Source: Cyanophora paradoxa
Taxonomy: Eukaryota; Glaucocystophyceae; Cyanophorales; Cyanophoraceae
Reading direction: 5' to 3'
DNA: 64,000 bases
NCBI GenBank assembly: GCA_004431415.1
Contig: QPMI01000408.1
Location: forward strand, 124,001-188,000
Position 1 is the stretch's first letter, and each line of letters opens with the position of its first letter. The notes under the pieces were generated by a model. That model saw only the letters and a program-made list of their open reading frames with translations. It did not search any database and was not told where the DNA came from. Positions 1 to 8,741 of the stretch are shown one piece after another. The translations under genes were made by a program, and so were the position numbers.

Positions 1-1382
1 GAATCAGCATATCCGACCAGACGTTGGCGGATTGTGTACTCATAGTTAATAAACTTCTGGATGTGAGCTCCTTTTTTGGGCAGAACATCTCGTGCGTGTT
101 CATCGCGTTCGAGACAGCGGTCATATTTAAGATGATTTTCAAATGCTTGATCTGAGCTAAAACCGACCTGGCAGGCTAAGCAATAGTGCTTTGCATTTGA
201 TTCGTTCTTTCGGAACAGTCGTGAGACGCTCTTAATCCAGAGGTAATGCCCAACATCGTTTCCCTCCCCAGCCGGCACATACAGTATTGGGATTGCGTCT
301 CTCGCAGCACTGATATGGATTGGTATGATATCCTGCTTATCTAGAGCAGTTGTATAAACGCAGAGTTTGACGTTATTTGCTTGCTCGAATTTGGTGAACA
401 TCCTCGAGTCAAGCGGTGTCGGATATGTAAGCATTGAGCAGTCCAGCGATGTCTCGTGCTGGCGGTAGTTCCCTGCATGCCGAGAATCAACACCTTCGCC
501 CAATGGATTGCGAGCAGAAAGGACTGCGTATTTAAAGCACTCGTTGTTCGGTGCATTTATATTGATAAGCGCGTGCTTGTCTGAGAGCCATTTTGGCAGT
601 ACAAAGCCTCGGCCACGGCCACCAATCCTTCGGAAATAGCGCACAGTTTTAAAGACCAGATACACCCACGTGTCAAATACTGAGGAATCCCTGCTTTTCT
701 CTTCCGAGATCATGTCTAATTCTTCGAGCTGTGAACGCAAGGCCGCCTCAATGCTTGTCCCTGGTTCGATGCGATCGAAACGACGATGTTCAATAACGAT
801 AGCGATCGTAGAATCTGTCTCTGGCTTTCTGTAGACACCCAATCCAGAGATTTGTAGTGCAATGCCCATTCTTGACGTCTCTGCAAGATTTACCTGGGCG
901 CTTACGAATGATATAGCATTCTGTTTGAAAAGTTCGTTGTTTTCAAATCTGGCTTGCATTGATGTTACACGTCCTGATCCGCGTGGTAGCTGATATTTCC
1001 ACTCTGCATATCGCCCGTCAAGCGCTGTAGTCGTAGTCCCGTCGTTGATTTGAACATCATCTCCGACGTCAACCTCAGGCAGCTCGGCAAAGCCACGGAC
1101 GATCTCTGCCTGCCCCTCTGCGATCGCTAGCTCTAGTCGACGACCTGACACAGGACGCGTTGGTCTAGGAAGTCGAGATAGTTCGTTCAATAGTGAAGCG
1201 TATTTTTCCAACGTTGTATATCTTGTTCTCGATCCTTGCGCTGTAATTCTTAGCAATTTATTTTTGAAAGCACCATGTATGACACGTAGATTGTACAATG
1301 AAGTCGTGAGCGCTTCGATCTGGTCTTTAATACGGGCTGACCGGAAGCGCCGAGTCGCTGCATTATTCTGGGTAACGTCCAT
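1..1382 (-). CDS. N-terminal part of a second protein-primed family B DNA polymerase (partial, runs off left edge)
   Basis: An uninterrupted reading frame of about 460 codons starts at ATG 1382 on the minus strand and leaves the window at base 1. It matches the N-terminal layout of the pPolB at 14991-18272: a conserved block with NECFKYAVL (there DCFKYAIL), then a GHYLWI...SRL block (there GHYITI...SRL), then a C2HC-like finger of the form YCxxC...H...C (near residue 398; near 361 in the other). In Polintons, Mavericks and related viruses this region precedes the exonuclease and polymerase domains, which would lie beyond the edge. The two proteins are clearly different sequences, and base composition is less AT-rich than in the integrated virus. 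It is therefore a neighbouring, distinct Maverick/Polinton-like element or remnant, not a duplicate. Which element it belongs to cannot be told here. Confidence 0.78.
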   Translation of the reverse strand, partial: MDVTQNNAATRRFRSARIKDQIEALTTSLYNLRVIHGAFKNKLLRITAQGSRTRYTTLEKYASLLNELSRLPRPTRPVSGRRLELAIAEGQAEIVRGFAELPEVDVGDDVQINDGTTTTALDGRYAEWKYQLPRGSGRVTSMQARFENNELFKQNAISFVSAQVNLAETSRMGIALQISGLGVYRKPETDSTIAIVIEHRRFDRIEPGTSIEAALRSQLEELDMISEEKSRDSSVFDTWVYLVFKTVRYFRRIGGRGRGFVLPKWLSDKHALININAPNNECFKYAVLSARNPLGEGVDSRHAGNYRQHETSLDCSMLTYPTPLDSRMFTKFEQANNVKLCVYTTALDKQDIIPIHISAARDAIPILYVPAGEGNDVGHYLWIKSVSRLFRKNESNAKHYCLACQVGFSSDQAFENHLKYDRCLERDEHARDVLPKKGAHIQKFINYEYTIRQRLVGYAD

Positions 1383-1699
1383 TGGAAGTATATATCACAA
1401 TTTTTTTGATTATTTTAAACGCAACTTTACATAGCAATATTGGATAGAGATCTCTTTAAGACAAAATAAGATAAACCACCTGAACCTAAACTTGGACTAC
1501 GTCATCGGTGGGAATAATTAGCGTCTAGCTAGAACCTGAACTCGAGTATGTAATTAGATTCCGATGATATAGTAATTACGTGTAGCATAACCCTTGAAAC
1601 CTCTTTGTTTTTTAGATTCGAAATACACACAATTAACGTCTAGATGATGTTGAAGATTATTCCGAGACCGGCGCTTTGGGGGTCCGCCTCAAATCATTG
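1383..1699. other. Intergenic stretch between the second pPolB and the Gag-like gene 3' end
   Basis: AT-rich non-coding sequence of 317 bp upstream of the left-edge polymerase start. No terminal repeat, RNA gene or convincing short gene was seen, although one end of the second Maverick-type element might be here. Confidence 0.4.
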
Positions 1700-3173
1700 C
1701 TATATCTTTTGCAAGATCGATCGGTCTAGACGTTGGATATTACCTAGCGGTTGCTTGATGGTTGGTTTGGATAGGTTGTGGGGTAGACGTAACGAAGGAT
1801 TGGAAGAGTGTGTTGGTTGGAAGGCGTTGGAGTGTGTGGGTTGGGGTGGTTTGGAGGAGTGAGGGTGGTGAAGAGGTGCGGGCCACAGAATCAGGTCCTC
1901 TCTCATTTTTTTGCCGGTGGCGCGGCGCGGCCTGCCGCTGCCGCCGCCCTTCTTCCCTGCGGCCTCGAGCACGAGCGGCGGATCGTAATGAACCGCGCGC
2001 TCGAGGACCGAGAGAACGATCTGGGAGCGCTCTGTGTAGCTGGGTTCAATGTACGGGCCCGAGCTGAACACGTCGCGCGTCTTCACGACGGCCCAGGGCC
2101 AGACGTGCTTGATCGCCGCGTTATCAATCGAGAGATGCACGCAGCGGCGATCGACAGCGGCCTTAAGGCGCTCGGCCAGAGCCGGGTTGTCCAAAAAGAC
2201 CATCTGGGCCATGTGGCGGGTGACAGTGAATCGCTGCGGGAGAGCGAGAGTCACGAGCTCCATGCCGAACCCCACCGGCGGCAGGTGCGGGAAGTCGCGG
2301 AAACGGAAGAACGTCTTGTCCTCCGGGCAAGTGCGCGCTACAGTGACCGTCGGTACACCGTGATAATGGCCCATGCCGTACAGCCAATCCGCAAACAGAA
2401 CCCCGGGGTGGCTCTTTTCGTTGTTATCGAGCAGATAACGCAGGCGCGCGTTGGCCTTTTGCGTGGGGAGCTTGACGGCGCGATAGCCGTCGTACTCGAT
2501 TTCGAGGCGCGCAAGCTCATAGAGAGGCGCGGGCGGCAGCTCGCCATTGATGTAGCGGTTGCGCCGCTTCATGTACGTGAGCGCGACGTGCTCGCGGATG
2601 GTGCGGTCAGTGTGCTCGGCGACGCAGAAGCAGCCGGCGCTGGCGACCGTCGCGAGGTGCTCGGCCATGTCGGTGAAAGTGGAGACGGGCGGCGCCTCAC
2701 CCCGCGGGCGGATCCAATCGAAATGGGAATTCTTTGCGTAGTTCGCGTTGCCCACTTTCACGACTTCGAGGCTGCGGAACCGGATGATTCCCAGCAGCAA
2801 GTGCACGCAGACGTGCAAGAAATCAGCCGGGCTCTCGCACTCTTCGCGCAGGAGCGCAAGCGCAGTGCGGGCGGCCAGGTGGCCGGAGGGCGGAGCCGGG
2901 CTATTGTAAGCCGCATACATCGTCATGTGACGCGGCATCGACGCCGTTTCGCGCGCATCCTCGGGGCAGCGCCACTCGAGGCTGAACTGGCCCAGAATGA
3001 ACGCGCTGGTGTTCAGGAGCGAGAGCAGGCTCTTCTGCTTCTCCTCCGAGAACTCGCAGCTGGCGAGGCCGAGCTTACGCATGGGGCTGGACGGCTCGTT
3101 GCCGTACCAGGCGGTCAGCATTTCCTCCCAGAAGCGGGCGCGCTCGGGCGCGGGGCCCGGGGTCTGACCCGCG
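1700..3173 (-). pseudogene. Gag-like protein gene, 3' part (separated by virus insertion)
   Basis: This is the C-terminal third (about 490 codons) of a large minus-strand gene that begins at 35100. It reads continuously from the CCCGCG target duplication at 3168-3173 to a stop at 1700. If the virus is removed and one target copy kept, its frame joins that of 31594-33461 exactly. The conserved-looking part ends near 1890 in a Lys/Gly/Arg-rich tail; the last 50 residues are Pro/His/Ser-rich and less certain. No catalytic motif such as reverse transcriptase or RNase H was recognised. The presence of a zinc knuckle in the middle part suggests the Gag or nucleocapsid protein of a retroelement, but a cellular RNA-binding protein is possible. 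Confidence 0.6.
3168..3173. repeat. Left target-site duplication CCCGCG of the integrated virus
   Basis: The 6 bp CCCGCG immediately precede the left TIR and recur directly after the right TIR at 31594-31599. Six-base duplications are typical of rve-type integrase insertion of Polintons. Confidence 0.88.
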
Positions 3174-3466
3174 ACACATAGAGAAACGCGGCGTTTAAAC
3201 CCTCGGCTTATCTTAATTGATCTTGTTTATATCTCTCGTATAATTTATATCAATCAATCGATAATCTGTGTGAAATCTATCGAATTCTTTAATATTTTGA
3301 ATTTCGTGTAATTTATTGATAATTTATTGATGTTCTATTGTAAATTTATCTTAATTTCGATTTGTCTTACTTAAATCAATCTTGAATTTGTATAAGTTTC
3401 CGAATAATATAACTGGATCTTAATTAGATCTTGCCTCCGGTTTAAACGCCGCGTTTCTCTATGTGT
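3174..3466. repeat. Terminal 293-bp module flanked by 27-bp inverted repeats
   Basis: The outermost 27 bp of the virus (3174-3200) recur as an exact reverse complement at 3440-3466. The interior is very AT-rich and has no credible gene. The same module is at the other end (31301-31593). Confidence 0.85.
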
Positions 3467-3612
3467 GATTTTAACGCAATAAACGCGATTAATATGTATT
3501 TTATGCAAATTCGATATAATCTCGATTGACGGAACATAAATTTGTGATATAATCACGATTGTAGTAATCCACCGCCCATTCTATCGTAAAACGCAAAAAT
3601 TCACACAGAGTT

Positions 3613-4027
3613 GCATTATGTCCAATTAAACAATCGATGAGATTGCGGCATATTTTGTTGGAAGAGATGGTTACTGCATTATGTCCAATTAAACAATCGA
3701 TGAAATATCGGATGAAAATAATTCACTCGTTACTGCATTATGTCCAATTAAACAATCGTTGAGATTGCGGCGTATTTTGTTGGAAGAGATGGTTACTGCA
3801 TCAGGTCCAATTAAACAATCGATGAGATTCGGGTAAGCTTTTTACTGTATCGAAAATGACCCCAGAGTTGCATTATGTCCAATTAAACAATTGATAAGAT
3901 TGGATTCTGTTTTTTACTGTAAAAACATTGTATCTTAGGTGTATCAATCTCAATTGAATTAATCGATGTAATTTTGTTGGAAGAGATGGTTACAGCATTA
4001 TGTCCAATTAAACAATCGATGAGATTT
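3613..4027 (+). repeat. Array of ~62-bp periodic repeats (iteron-like)
   Basis: A ~32-bp core beginning GCATTATGTCCAATTAAAC occurs at 3613, 3676, 3735, 3798, 3870 and 3995, with start spacings of 63, 59, 63, 72 and 125 bp. The last gap equals two periods and holds a degenerate copy near 3935. A second phrase, TTTTGTTGGAAGAGATGG, lies between several cores. The mirrored array is at 30740-31155. Confidence 0.85.
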
Positions 4028-4043
4028 CGCTGAGATGAAAACG

Positions 4044-4430
4044 GTTAGGCACTTTTTTATCGTGATCGGCGGATATCATTTAGATATAAAACGGGCTACT
4101 GAAATGGAGCGGGTTAATCGAAGTAGGCACTTTTTTTAATCGCGGTAGGCAGCGTAGGAGCGTTAGGCACTTCCTTATCGAGAATTAAAAAGAAGTCCCA
4201 AATACATCAACTTGTGTTTTTCAAAACGTTGATTTTATTTTTTATAGAGAGTTTCCAGAAAAGGTGCCTAAGTGCCTAACGTCAATTAAAAGTGCCTAAC
4301 GTCAATTAAAAGTGCCTAACTTCAATTAAAAAGTGCCTACCAAACGATATTCAGTAAGACATCTATGAATCATAGAGATATGATATATTCACTTTCATTA
4401 TCTGAGAAATATAAAGTGCCTACCAAACCA
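4044..4430 (+). repeat. GTGCCTAAC-type short repeat array with hairpin
   Basis: The short phrase TTAGGCACTTT and its reverse AAAGTGCCTAAC recur about ten times, several followed by GTCAATTAAA. In the middle, ATCAAC and GTTGAT arms bracket a short A-rich loop. The mirrored copy is in the right TIR and a third copy is internal at 14420-14612. Confidence 0.8.
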
Positions 4431-4550
4431 TTAACAGTGTGATTAACTCGGAAATCGCGCTGCTATCTGCTTCTCCGCTTTCTCCAACCCTGAAAAGATC
4501 TCTGTTATTCTCTCATCTATCAATTTAGATATTACGGAGGTCTTACTTTC

Positions 4551-4560
4551 AAAAAATGAT
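4551..4560 (+). promoter_or_regulatory. AAAAAATGAY motif, copy 1
   Basis: AAAAAATGAT lies immediately inside the left TIR, about 90 bp upstream of the start at 4649. Four further copies precede other genes at 8701, 11445, 11905 and 14618, which suggests a shared, perhaps early, promoter element. Confidence 0.4.
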
Positions 4561-4615
4561 GCTCGTGGGCAACCCAAAATGATTTAAGGAAGAAGCGATA
4601 GTATAGAGTAAAACG

Positions 4616-4632
4616 GGTAAAAGATTTTCTCA
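4616..4632 (+). promoter_or_regulatory. 17-bp upstream element shared with 11494-11510
   Basis: GGTAAAAGATTTTCTCA occurs 16 bp upstream of the ATG at 4649 and again, identically, 18 bp upstream of the ATG at 11529. Similar position relative to two unrelated genes suggests a transcription-start element. Confidence 0.5.
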
Positions 4633-4648
4633 GACGTAATTCAGTGTC

Positions 4649-5284
4649 ATGGCGTATAGTCTCAACGGCATCCCGATCTTCTCGATCCCTGCTGAGGAGA
4701 TCCGTTTCGATATCGGTAAGATAATGGAAGTCTATGATGCTGTTGATCGTTACTTTGATCGCGCGAGTTCGAGAATGCTGAGGATTCCCGCTCATCTACC
4801 CAAATTCAAAGCAATTGGCTACCTTGAAGATCGACCGGAACAGATCGTGATTCAATGCAACTACGATAACTTCTACCACATTTCAGACATTGAATCTGAT
4901 GAACCTGTTCAGGATCTTAGTTTCTCTGTTGTTGATCGCATTGTCTACGGATTGGGTATTGAATTCATCACTATAATTGATATCCACCAACTTGTTATTG
5001 GTTCTGGTTTGACAATTGAACAAGTTTTAATTGCAGTGGATCGGGAATATGAAATCAATGGTGTTCCTCAAAGACGATTCTTCTTCACTATCGAGAAAGA
5101 TATTACACAGTATTTCCCGAAGTTCAAAGAGCATGGATTGAAGATTACGTCTCGTCCCTCGATTCGTAGATTCATTAAGGCAAACGGGGCGAAATGGCTG
5201 AAAGGACGACGTTGGTTCCTCGAAGAAGAGAATTTCAATAATGAAAACCCTGTTTTCCGTATCTTCTTTCCGGAATGCTTCTAA
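4649..5284 (+). CDS. Uncharacterised viral protein, 211 aa
   Basis: This is the first gene inside the left TIR, convergent with the penton-like gene at 5281-6183 (the two overlap by 4 bp). The protein is an evenly mixed alpha/beta sequence with no signal peptide, membrane segment, cysteine cluster or recognisable catalytic motif. The C-terminal region is basic and aromatic (a KWLKGRRWF stretch near residue 185). Start 4649 is supported by the upstream AAAAAATGAT motif and by the 17-bp element shared with the gene at 11529, so it is probably expressed with the replication-type genes. I do not recognise the family. Confidence 0.75.
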   Translation: MAYSLNGIPIFSIPAEEIRFDIGKIMEVYDAVDRYFDRASSRMLRIPAHLPKFKAIGYLEDRPEQIVIQCNYDNFYHISDIESDEPVQDLSFSVVDRIVYGLGIEFITIIDIHQLVIGSGLTIEQVLIAVDREYEINGVPQRRFFFTIEKDITQYFPKFKEHGLKITSRPSIRRFIKANGAKWLKGRRWFLEEENFNNENPVFRIFFPECF

Positions 5285-6183
5285 TCGTTTCCAATAGCCA
5301 CAAACTCCAACTGAAACGAATTATCGATACCATTCATATCTACAAGATCACCAAAATAATCACGAAACTCAACTGTTAATTCACGAATAACAAGGTTTTT
5401 GTCTGTTATTTTTATGTATTCACCATGCTCTCCGCTATGGTAGATATACTTTCCGATGTCCTGACTCAATTGTAATCGCAAGATCGCGCCTTGGTTCTGC
5501 GGTTGCGATTTCGGGACTATATTGTGGTTTGATGCAAAAGAAGAGAGTTCCTTGATATGCATATACAAGTATTGCTCAGCGTTCATATCCGCCATCTTTG
5601 GACTTGTTGCTTTATGTTGCAACGGCACCGGATCTGCACCTTCAAACGTTATTCCCCATTGTGGGTGATCAGGTGTTATTGGTCTTCCTGCATAAGATAA
5701 GTAGTTCTCAGGAGCAAATACAGACCTGTTATCTTCTAAATTATGTTGCTGGCTTACCAATAATGCAGAACTCAGACCAAGTAGTTTGGCGATTCTATTG
5801 TTTGACGCTGCTATTTCAAATGGAACGCTGCTATAAAATTCTAACTTGTATGTTGTCGGGTTGTAGTATATCTTAAAGAATGTATTTTCAAGAACTTCGT
5901 AGTTTAAACCGTAATTATATGGTTGAGTAACTCCAAAGTGTCCTTGGTTTATGTAACCACTTGGTAATGGGAATACTTGCTGATTAAGAGGGAAACCAAC
6001 AATATTATAACGAACCACAATATAATCGGTTCCAATCGAATTATAAATGCTGTTGGGAATCTCTGCATATAAGATACGACACTGTCGTGGTCTGGTTATT
6101 GGTGTGGTAAGTGAGACCTTGTAAGCGTTTTCGTTTTGTCCATCTAATCGATCTCTACTATCGACATTGACAAGCCGAATCAT
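5281..6183 (-). CDS. Penton-like minor capsid protein A, 300 aa
   Basis: The N-terminus carries a NVDSRDR phrase followed by a block on the pattern of YKVSL...I...R...Y.EIPNSIYNS. This is the usual opening of minor capsid (penton) proteins of Polinton-like viruses and virophages and of related NCLDV structural proteins. The C-terminus ends in beta-strand-like segments (LTVEFRDYFGDLVDMNGIDN) comparable with those of the neighbouring 334-aa protein. Length fits a jelly-roll vertex protein. It is divergently transcribed from 6212, with only 28 bp between the start codons, and lies next to the major capsid gene, consistent with a morphogenesis cluster. Family assignment rests on motif and context. 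Confidence 0.7.
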   Translation of the reverse strand: MIRLVNVDSRDRLDGQNENAYKVSLTTPITRPRQCRILYAEIPNSIYNSIGTDYIVVRYNIVGFPLNQQVFPLPSGYINQGHFGVTQPYNYGLNYEVLENTFFKIYYNPTTYKLEFYSSVPFEIAASNNRIAKLLGLSSALLVSQQHNLEDNRSVFAPENYLSYAGRPITPDHPQWGITFEGADPVPLQHKATSPKMADMNAEQYLYMHIKELSSFASNHNIVPKSQPQNQGAILRLQLSQDIGKYIYHSGEHGEYIKITDKNLVIRELTVEFRDYFGDLVDMNGIDNSFQLEFVAIGND

Positions 6184-6211
6184 TTTATTATATGGTTATA
6201 GATAAAAGAAG
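6184..6211. promoter_or_regulatory. 28-bp bidirectional promoter between the two penton-like genes
   Basis: The gap between the divergent ATGs at 6183 (minus) and 6212 (plus) contains overlapping TATA-like sequence and, on the plus strand, TATAGATAAAAGAAG directly before the ATG. That resembles the A/G-rich start-proximal motif of other structural genes here. Confidence 0.5.
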
Positions 6212-7216
6212 ATGCCTGTGGAATACGTTGAAGTGTCTTCCTTCAAAACGCTACCTAATCTGGATGCTCCAACATCTCGGTTTGTTGCGGATCTCCCAAA
6301 GACGTATGAGAATGTAAGAGCGGTTCGCCTTGTCTCCGCTGAATTCTATAACTCCATCCCGCTCATTAGTGGTGAAACAGAACCTGGGGATGCAACAATA
6401 GAGGATGCCTTTATTATCAATTTCAGCCAAAAGTCCACATCCACCGGTGCAAATGCTCCTGAGATTCTATATGATAGTTGGCGTTCTATTAGACCTGGTG
6501 CAGGTCTAAAAACCCCAATCAATACTCATCAGCAACTCGTTGCCCGAATCAATAACCGTTTTGAGAATCTCTCGCCTCCTTCTGCAATTCGCTGTGGTTG
6601 GGATGTAACCCAAAAAAAAGTAATCTTTTATGCTCCTGTGGAGTTCTATATTTGCTTCTCATATGCAAAAGATCCTTCTGTTTCTGCAATCGAAAAAGCG
6701 CTACGACATGCTCGAATCTTGGGTTTGGATGCTGGACGCTGGGGAAACAAGTTTATTAAATCACAAGTCTATGGAACAGATACAAGCTCCGTTTTTACAG
6801 GTGCAAACGTAAATGGTATTATCTCAACATTCCCCACAGAGACCTGCAAAGATAACGTCTTTTTCGTGAGAGTAAAAGAACTGGGTGACCTCGTCCAATG
6901 TGCCGATGGTCTCCTAACTGGATACTTCCATAAACTTATGGTTCAAGATAGAGAATTCGCGGAACACGTTGTTTACAATTCGACGGAAGCAAATCCGCTG
7001 TATAAATACTATAATAAGAAGATGTCACTATCGCAATTCTCAGTAGATATAGTGAATGCTCAAAATGAATTAATTGATTTCGAGGGGCAACCTGTGCATC
7101 TGACATTCGAAATCCGTTATGGTGATGAACCCGCCGGTGATCCGATTTATGAGTATTTCAAAATGAGAATGAGAGAGACCCACCCCTTCTATCCAAATAT
7201 TGCTGGATTCGCGTAA
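6212..7216 (+). CDS. Penton-like minor capsid protein B, 334 aa
   Basis: The opening resembles the divergent neighbour: VADLPKTYENVRAVRLVSAE then FYNSIPLI, matching the strand-rich VRL/ILYAE...NSIYNS block. The C-terminal portion has the same beta-rich ending (VDIVNAQNELIDFEGQPVHL). I read the two as distant paralogues, probably the vertex protein and a second minor capsid subunit. It is followed 54 bp later by the major capsid gene in the same direction. Start 6212 is preceded by the TATAGATAAAAG motif. It could equally be a non-penton minor capsid protein. Confidence 0.65.
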   Translation: MPVEYVEVSSFKTLPNLDAPTSRFVADLPKTYENVRAVRLVSAEFYNSIPLISGETEPGDATIEDAFIINFSQKSTSTGANAPEILYDSWRSIRPGAGLKTPINTHQQLVARINNRFENLSPPSAIRCGWDVTQKKVIFYAPVEFYICFSYAKDPSVSAIEKALRHARILGLDAGRWGNKFIKSQVYGTDTSSVFTGANVNGIISTFPTETCKDNVFFVRVKELGDLVQCADGLLTGYFHKLMVQDREFAEHVVYNSTEANPLYKYYNKKMSLSQFSVDIVNAQNELIDFEGQPVHLTFEIRYGDEPAGDPIYEYFKMRMRETHPFYPNIAGFA

Positions 7217-7270
7217 ATTAAGGATCATTCACAGAATTTTTATATTTTTGTATAGTAAAAGCAAAACAGA

Positions 7271-8668
7271 ATGGATGTTACCTCGACCCTTCAACGTCTT
7301 TCTCTGAAAGAGGCGCTAACAACGCCCGAGGAAGCCAAAGCGTTCTTCCTCGATAACTCGCTTATGCTTGGTCTCGAATCGAAGACGAAACCCGTTCTGG
7401 TAACCGTTAGTCCCTCGACAACCTATGACAACAACGTTGGTCAACGCGTTTCTTTCAAACTTCCCCGCTACAACTTTGTTGGTAAAATCGAACTCGCTTT
7501 TGATCTTCCCGAACTAACCGCTTTTACTGGTGATGACGACCTTGTGCGAAATGGTTACACCCGTCCCGTTGGTGCGCTTGTAGAGCGTCTTGAATTCTCG
7601 TATGGCTCGTATACTTACCACGTCCCAAGCGATTTTCTTGCGATTTTCCCACTGGTCTACTATTCTGAGGATCAGCTGGCGAAAAAGAAGCGTTCAATGG
7701 GAATGCTTCATGGAATTCCCGCTCACGGAACCAACCGTAAAGGTGGCGCTTTCTTCGTTGAAATTCCGGTGCCGTGGTTGAACCATTACCTACCACTTGG
7801 CGCTCTCTCAGGCGAAGCTGTTATCACTGTTTGGTTCAAAGAAGCTAACAAGGGATATCTTGAAACTTCTTATGGCGGTCGCGCTCTTCCAGTTGTGACA
7901 ACCGCTGCGGATCAAACCGCAAATGACGGTCTCGGAAGCGCTACTGGTGTAACTCTTGCTAATGTCGGTCAAAACATTACCACTGGCGGTATTACTGGGT
8001 TCGAAGTTGCTGGAACTGTTCCACCAATGACCCATTACATCTCCATTAAGTCTCCTCGTCTCTACATGCATGCTATTAACGTTTCTGATGAACTGTTCGC
8101 TACTGTTATTGAGAAAGTTAAGACCACGGGGATGGCTATTCCTGCTCTCGATATCGGTTTCGTTGATGCTATTGGTGTTGCTGCGAAAGGTAACACTCAA
8201 CCCAACCGAATCAATCTTAGCCAAATCTCTGGTCTGGTTTATGCTCTTCTTGTCTCTGTTCGTGATGCTGATGGTGTCGATTCTTCTAACGGTTCTCACA
8301 GCGTCCTTAAAACGCTTGCGAATGCGAAGGATATCACGATGACCTGTGAGATTAACGGACAGCGTCTGTATTCAACTGAGCCAATCCCGCTTCTCAAAGG
8401 TGCGGAACTCATCGCCGATGTTTTCAAGTGTTCGAATATGGATAAGGAAGCAAACCGTTACGTCCTTACTGGTCTTCCATTCTGTGTTGATGGTGAGAAG
8501 GCGATTCGCAACATTGCCCAATCTGGATATGTTGATCTCACGAACTCGTCGTCATCGTTCCTCACTCTGTATCTTCCTGCTGATCGCACAATTACTGTTA
8601 ACGTTCGCGCTCTCATGCATTCGTTCATTATTGTCGATAAAGATGGAATTCGTCGTATAAATTTGTAG
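7271..8668 (+). CDS. Double-jelly-roll major capsid protein, 465 aa
   Basis: Length and pattern fit the double-jelly-roll capsid proteins of Polinton-like viruses. An N-terminal helix precedes a first barrel with strand phrases such as FVGKIELAFDLP and a conserved region around PVPWLNHYLPLGALSGEAV and ITVWFKEANKGYLE, typical of this fold between strands of the first barrel. A glycine/threonine-rich surface loop (residues ~215-260) separates it from the second barrel, which ends FIIVDKDGIRRINL. It would form the pseudo-hexameric capsomers. Codon use is more C-rich than in neighbouring genes, as expected of a highly expressed gene. A TATAGTAAAAG motif lies 10-20 bp before the start. Confidence 0.88.
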   Translation: MDVTSTLQRLSLKEALTTPEEAKAFFLDNSLMLGLESKTKPVLVTVSPSTTYDNNVGQRVSFKLPRYNFVGKIELAFDLPELTAFTGDDDLVRNGYTRPVGALVERLEFSYGSYTYHVPSDFLAIFPLVYYSEDQLAKKKRSMGMLHGIPAHGTNRKGGAFFVEIPVPWLNHYLPLGALSGEAVITVWFKEANKGYLETSYGGRALPVVTTAADQTANDGLGSATGVTLANVGQNITTGGITGFEVAGTVPPMTHYISIKSPRLYMHAINVSDELFATVIEKVKTTGMAIPALDIGFVDAIGVAAKGNTQPNRINLSQISGLVYALLVSVRDADGVDSSNGSHSVLKTLANAKDITMTCEINGQRLYSTEPIPLLKGAELIADVFKCSNMDKEANRYVLTGLPFCVDGEKAIRNIAQSGYVDLTNSSSSFLTLYLPADRTITVNVRALMHSFIIVDKDGIRRINL

Positions 8669-8700
8669 TAACCTTACTGTTTATCGTAAGGCATTTAAGA

Positions 8701-8710
8701 AAAAAATGAC
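8701..8710 (+). promoter_or_regulatory. AAAAAATGAC motif, copy 2
   Basis: The motif lies 32 bp upstream of the nuclease gene at 8742, between it and the capsid gene, so the nuclease may have its own promoter within the structural cluster. Confidence 0.4.
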
Positions 8711-8741
8711 TATTTATTTTTAGAGTTTCTTATAAAGTAGG

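Larger units (their letters stand above)
3174..4549 (+). repeat. Left terminal inverted repeat (1,376 bp)
   Basis: The reverse complement of 30218-31593. Position p on the left pairs with 34767 minus p on the right over the whole length, and no mismatch was seen in the stretches compared. The inner boundary is sharp, between 4549 and 4550. It contains three layers: a 293-bp terminal module, a ~62-bp periodic array, and a GTGCCTAAC-type array with a hairpin. Its innermost ~105 bp is a truncated reverse copy of the 3' end of the AdoMet decarboxylase gene. Confidence 0.95.

Noticed and set aside
3371-3556. A 61-residue frame present in both TIRs
   Set aside because: Its duplication only reflects the TIR; AT-rich composition and location across the inner 27-bp repeat argue against a gene.
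4532-4795. An 87-residue minus-strand frame crossing the left TIR boundary as an AdoMetDC copy
   Set aside because: It is in a different frame from the truncated AdoMetDC 3' end and overlaps the well-supported gene at 4649.
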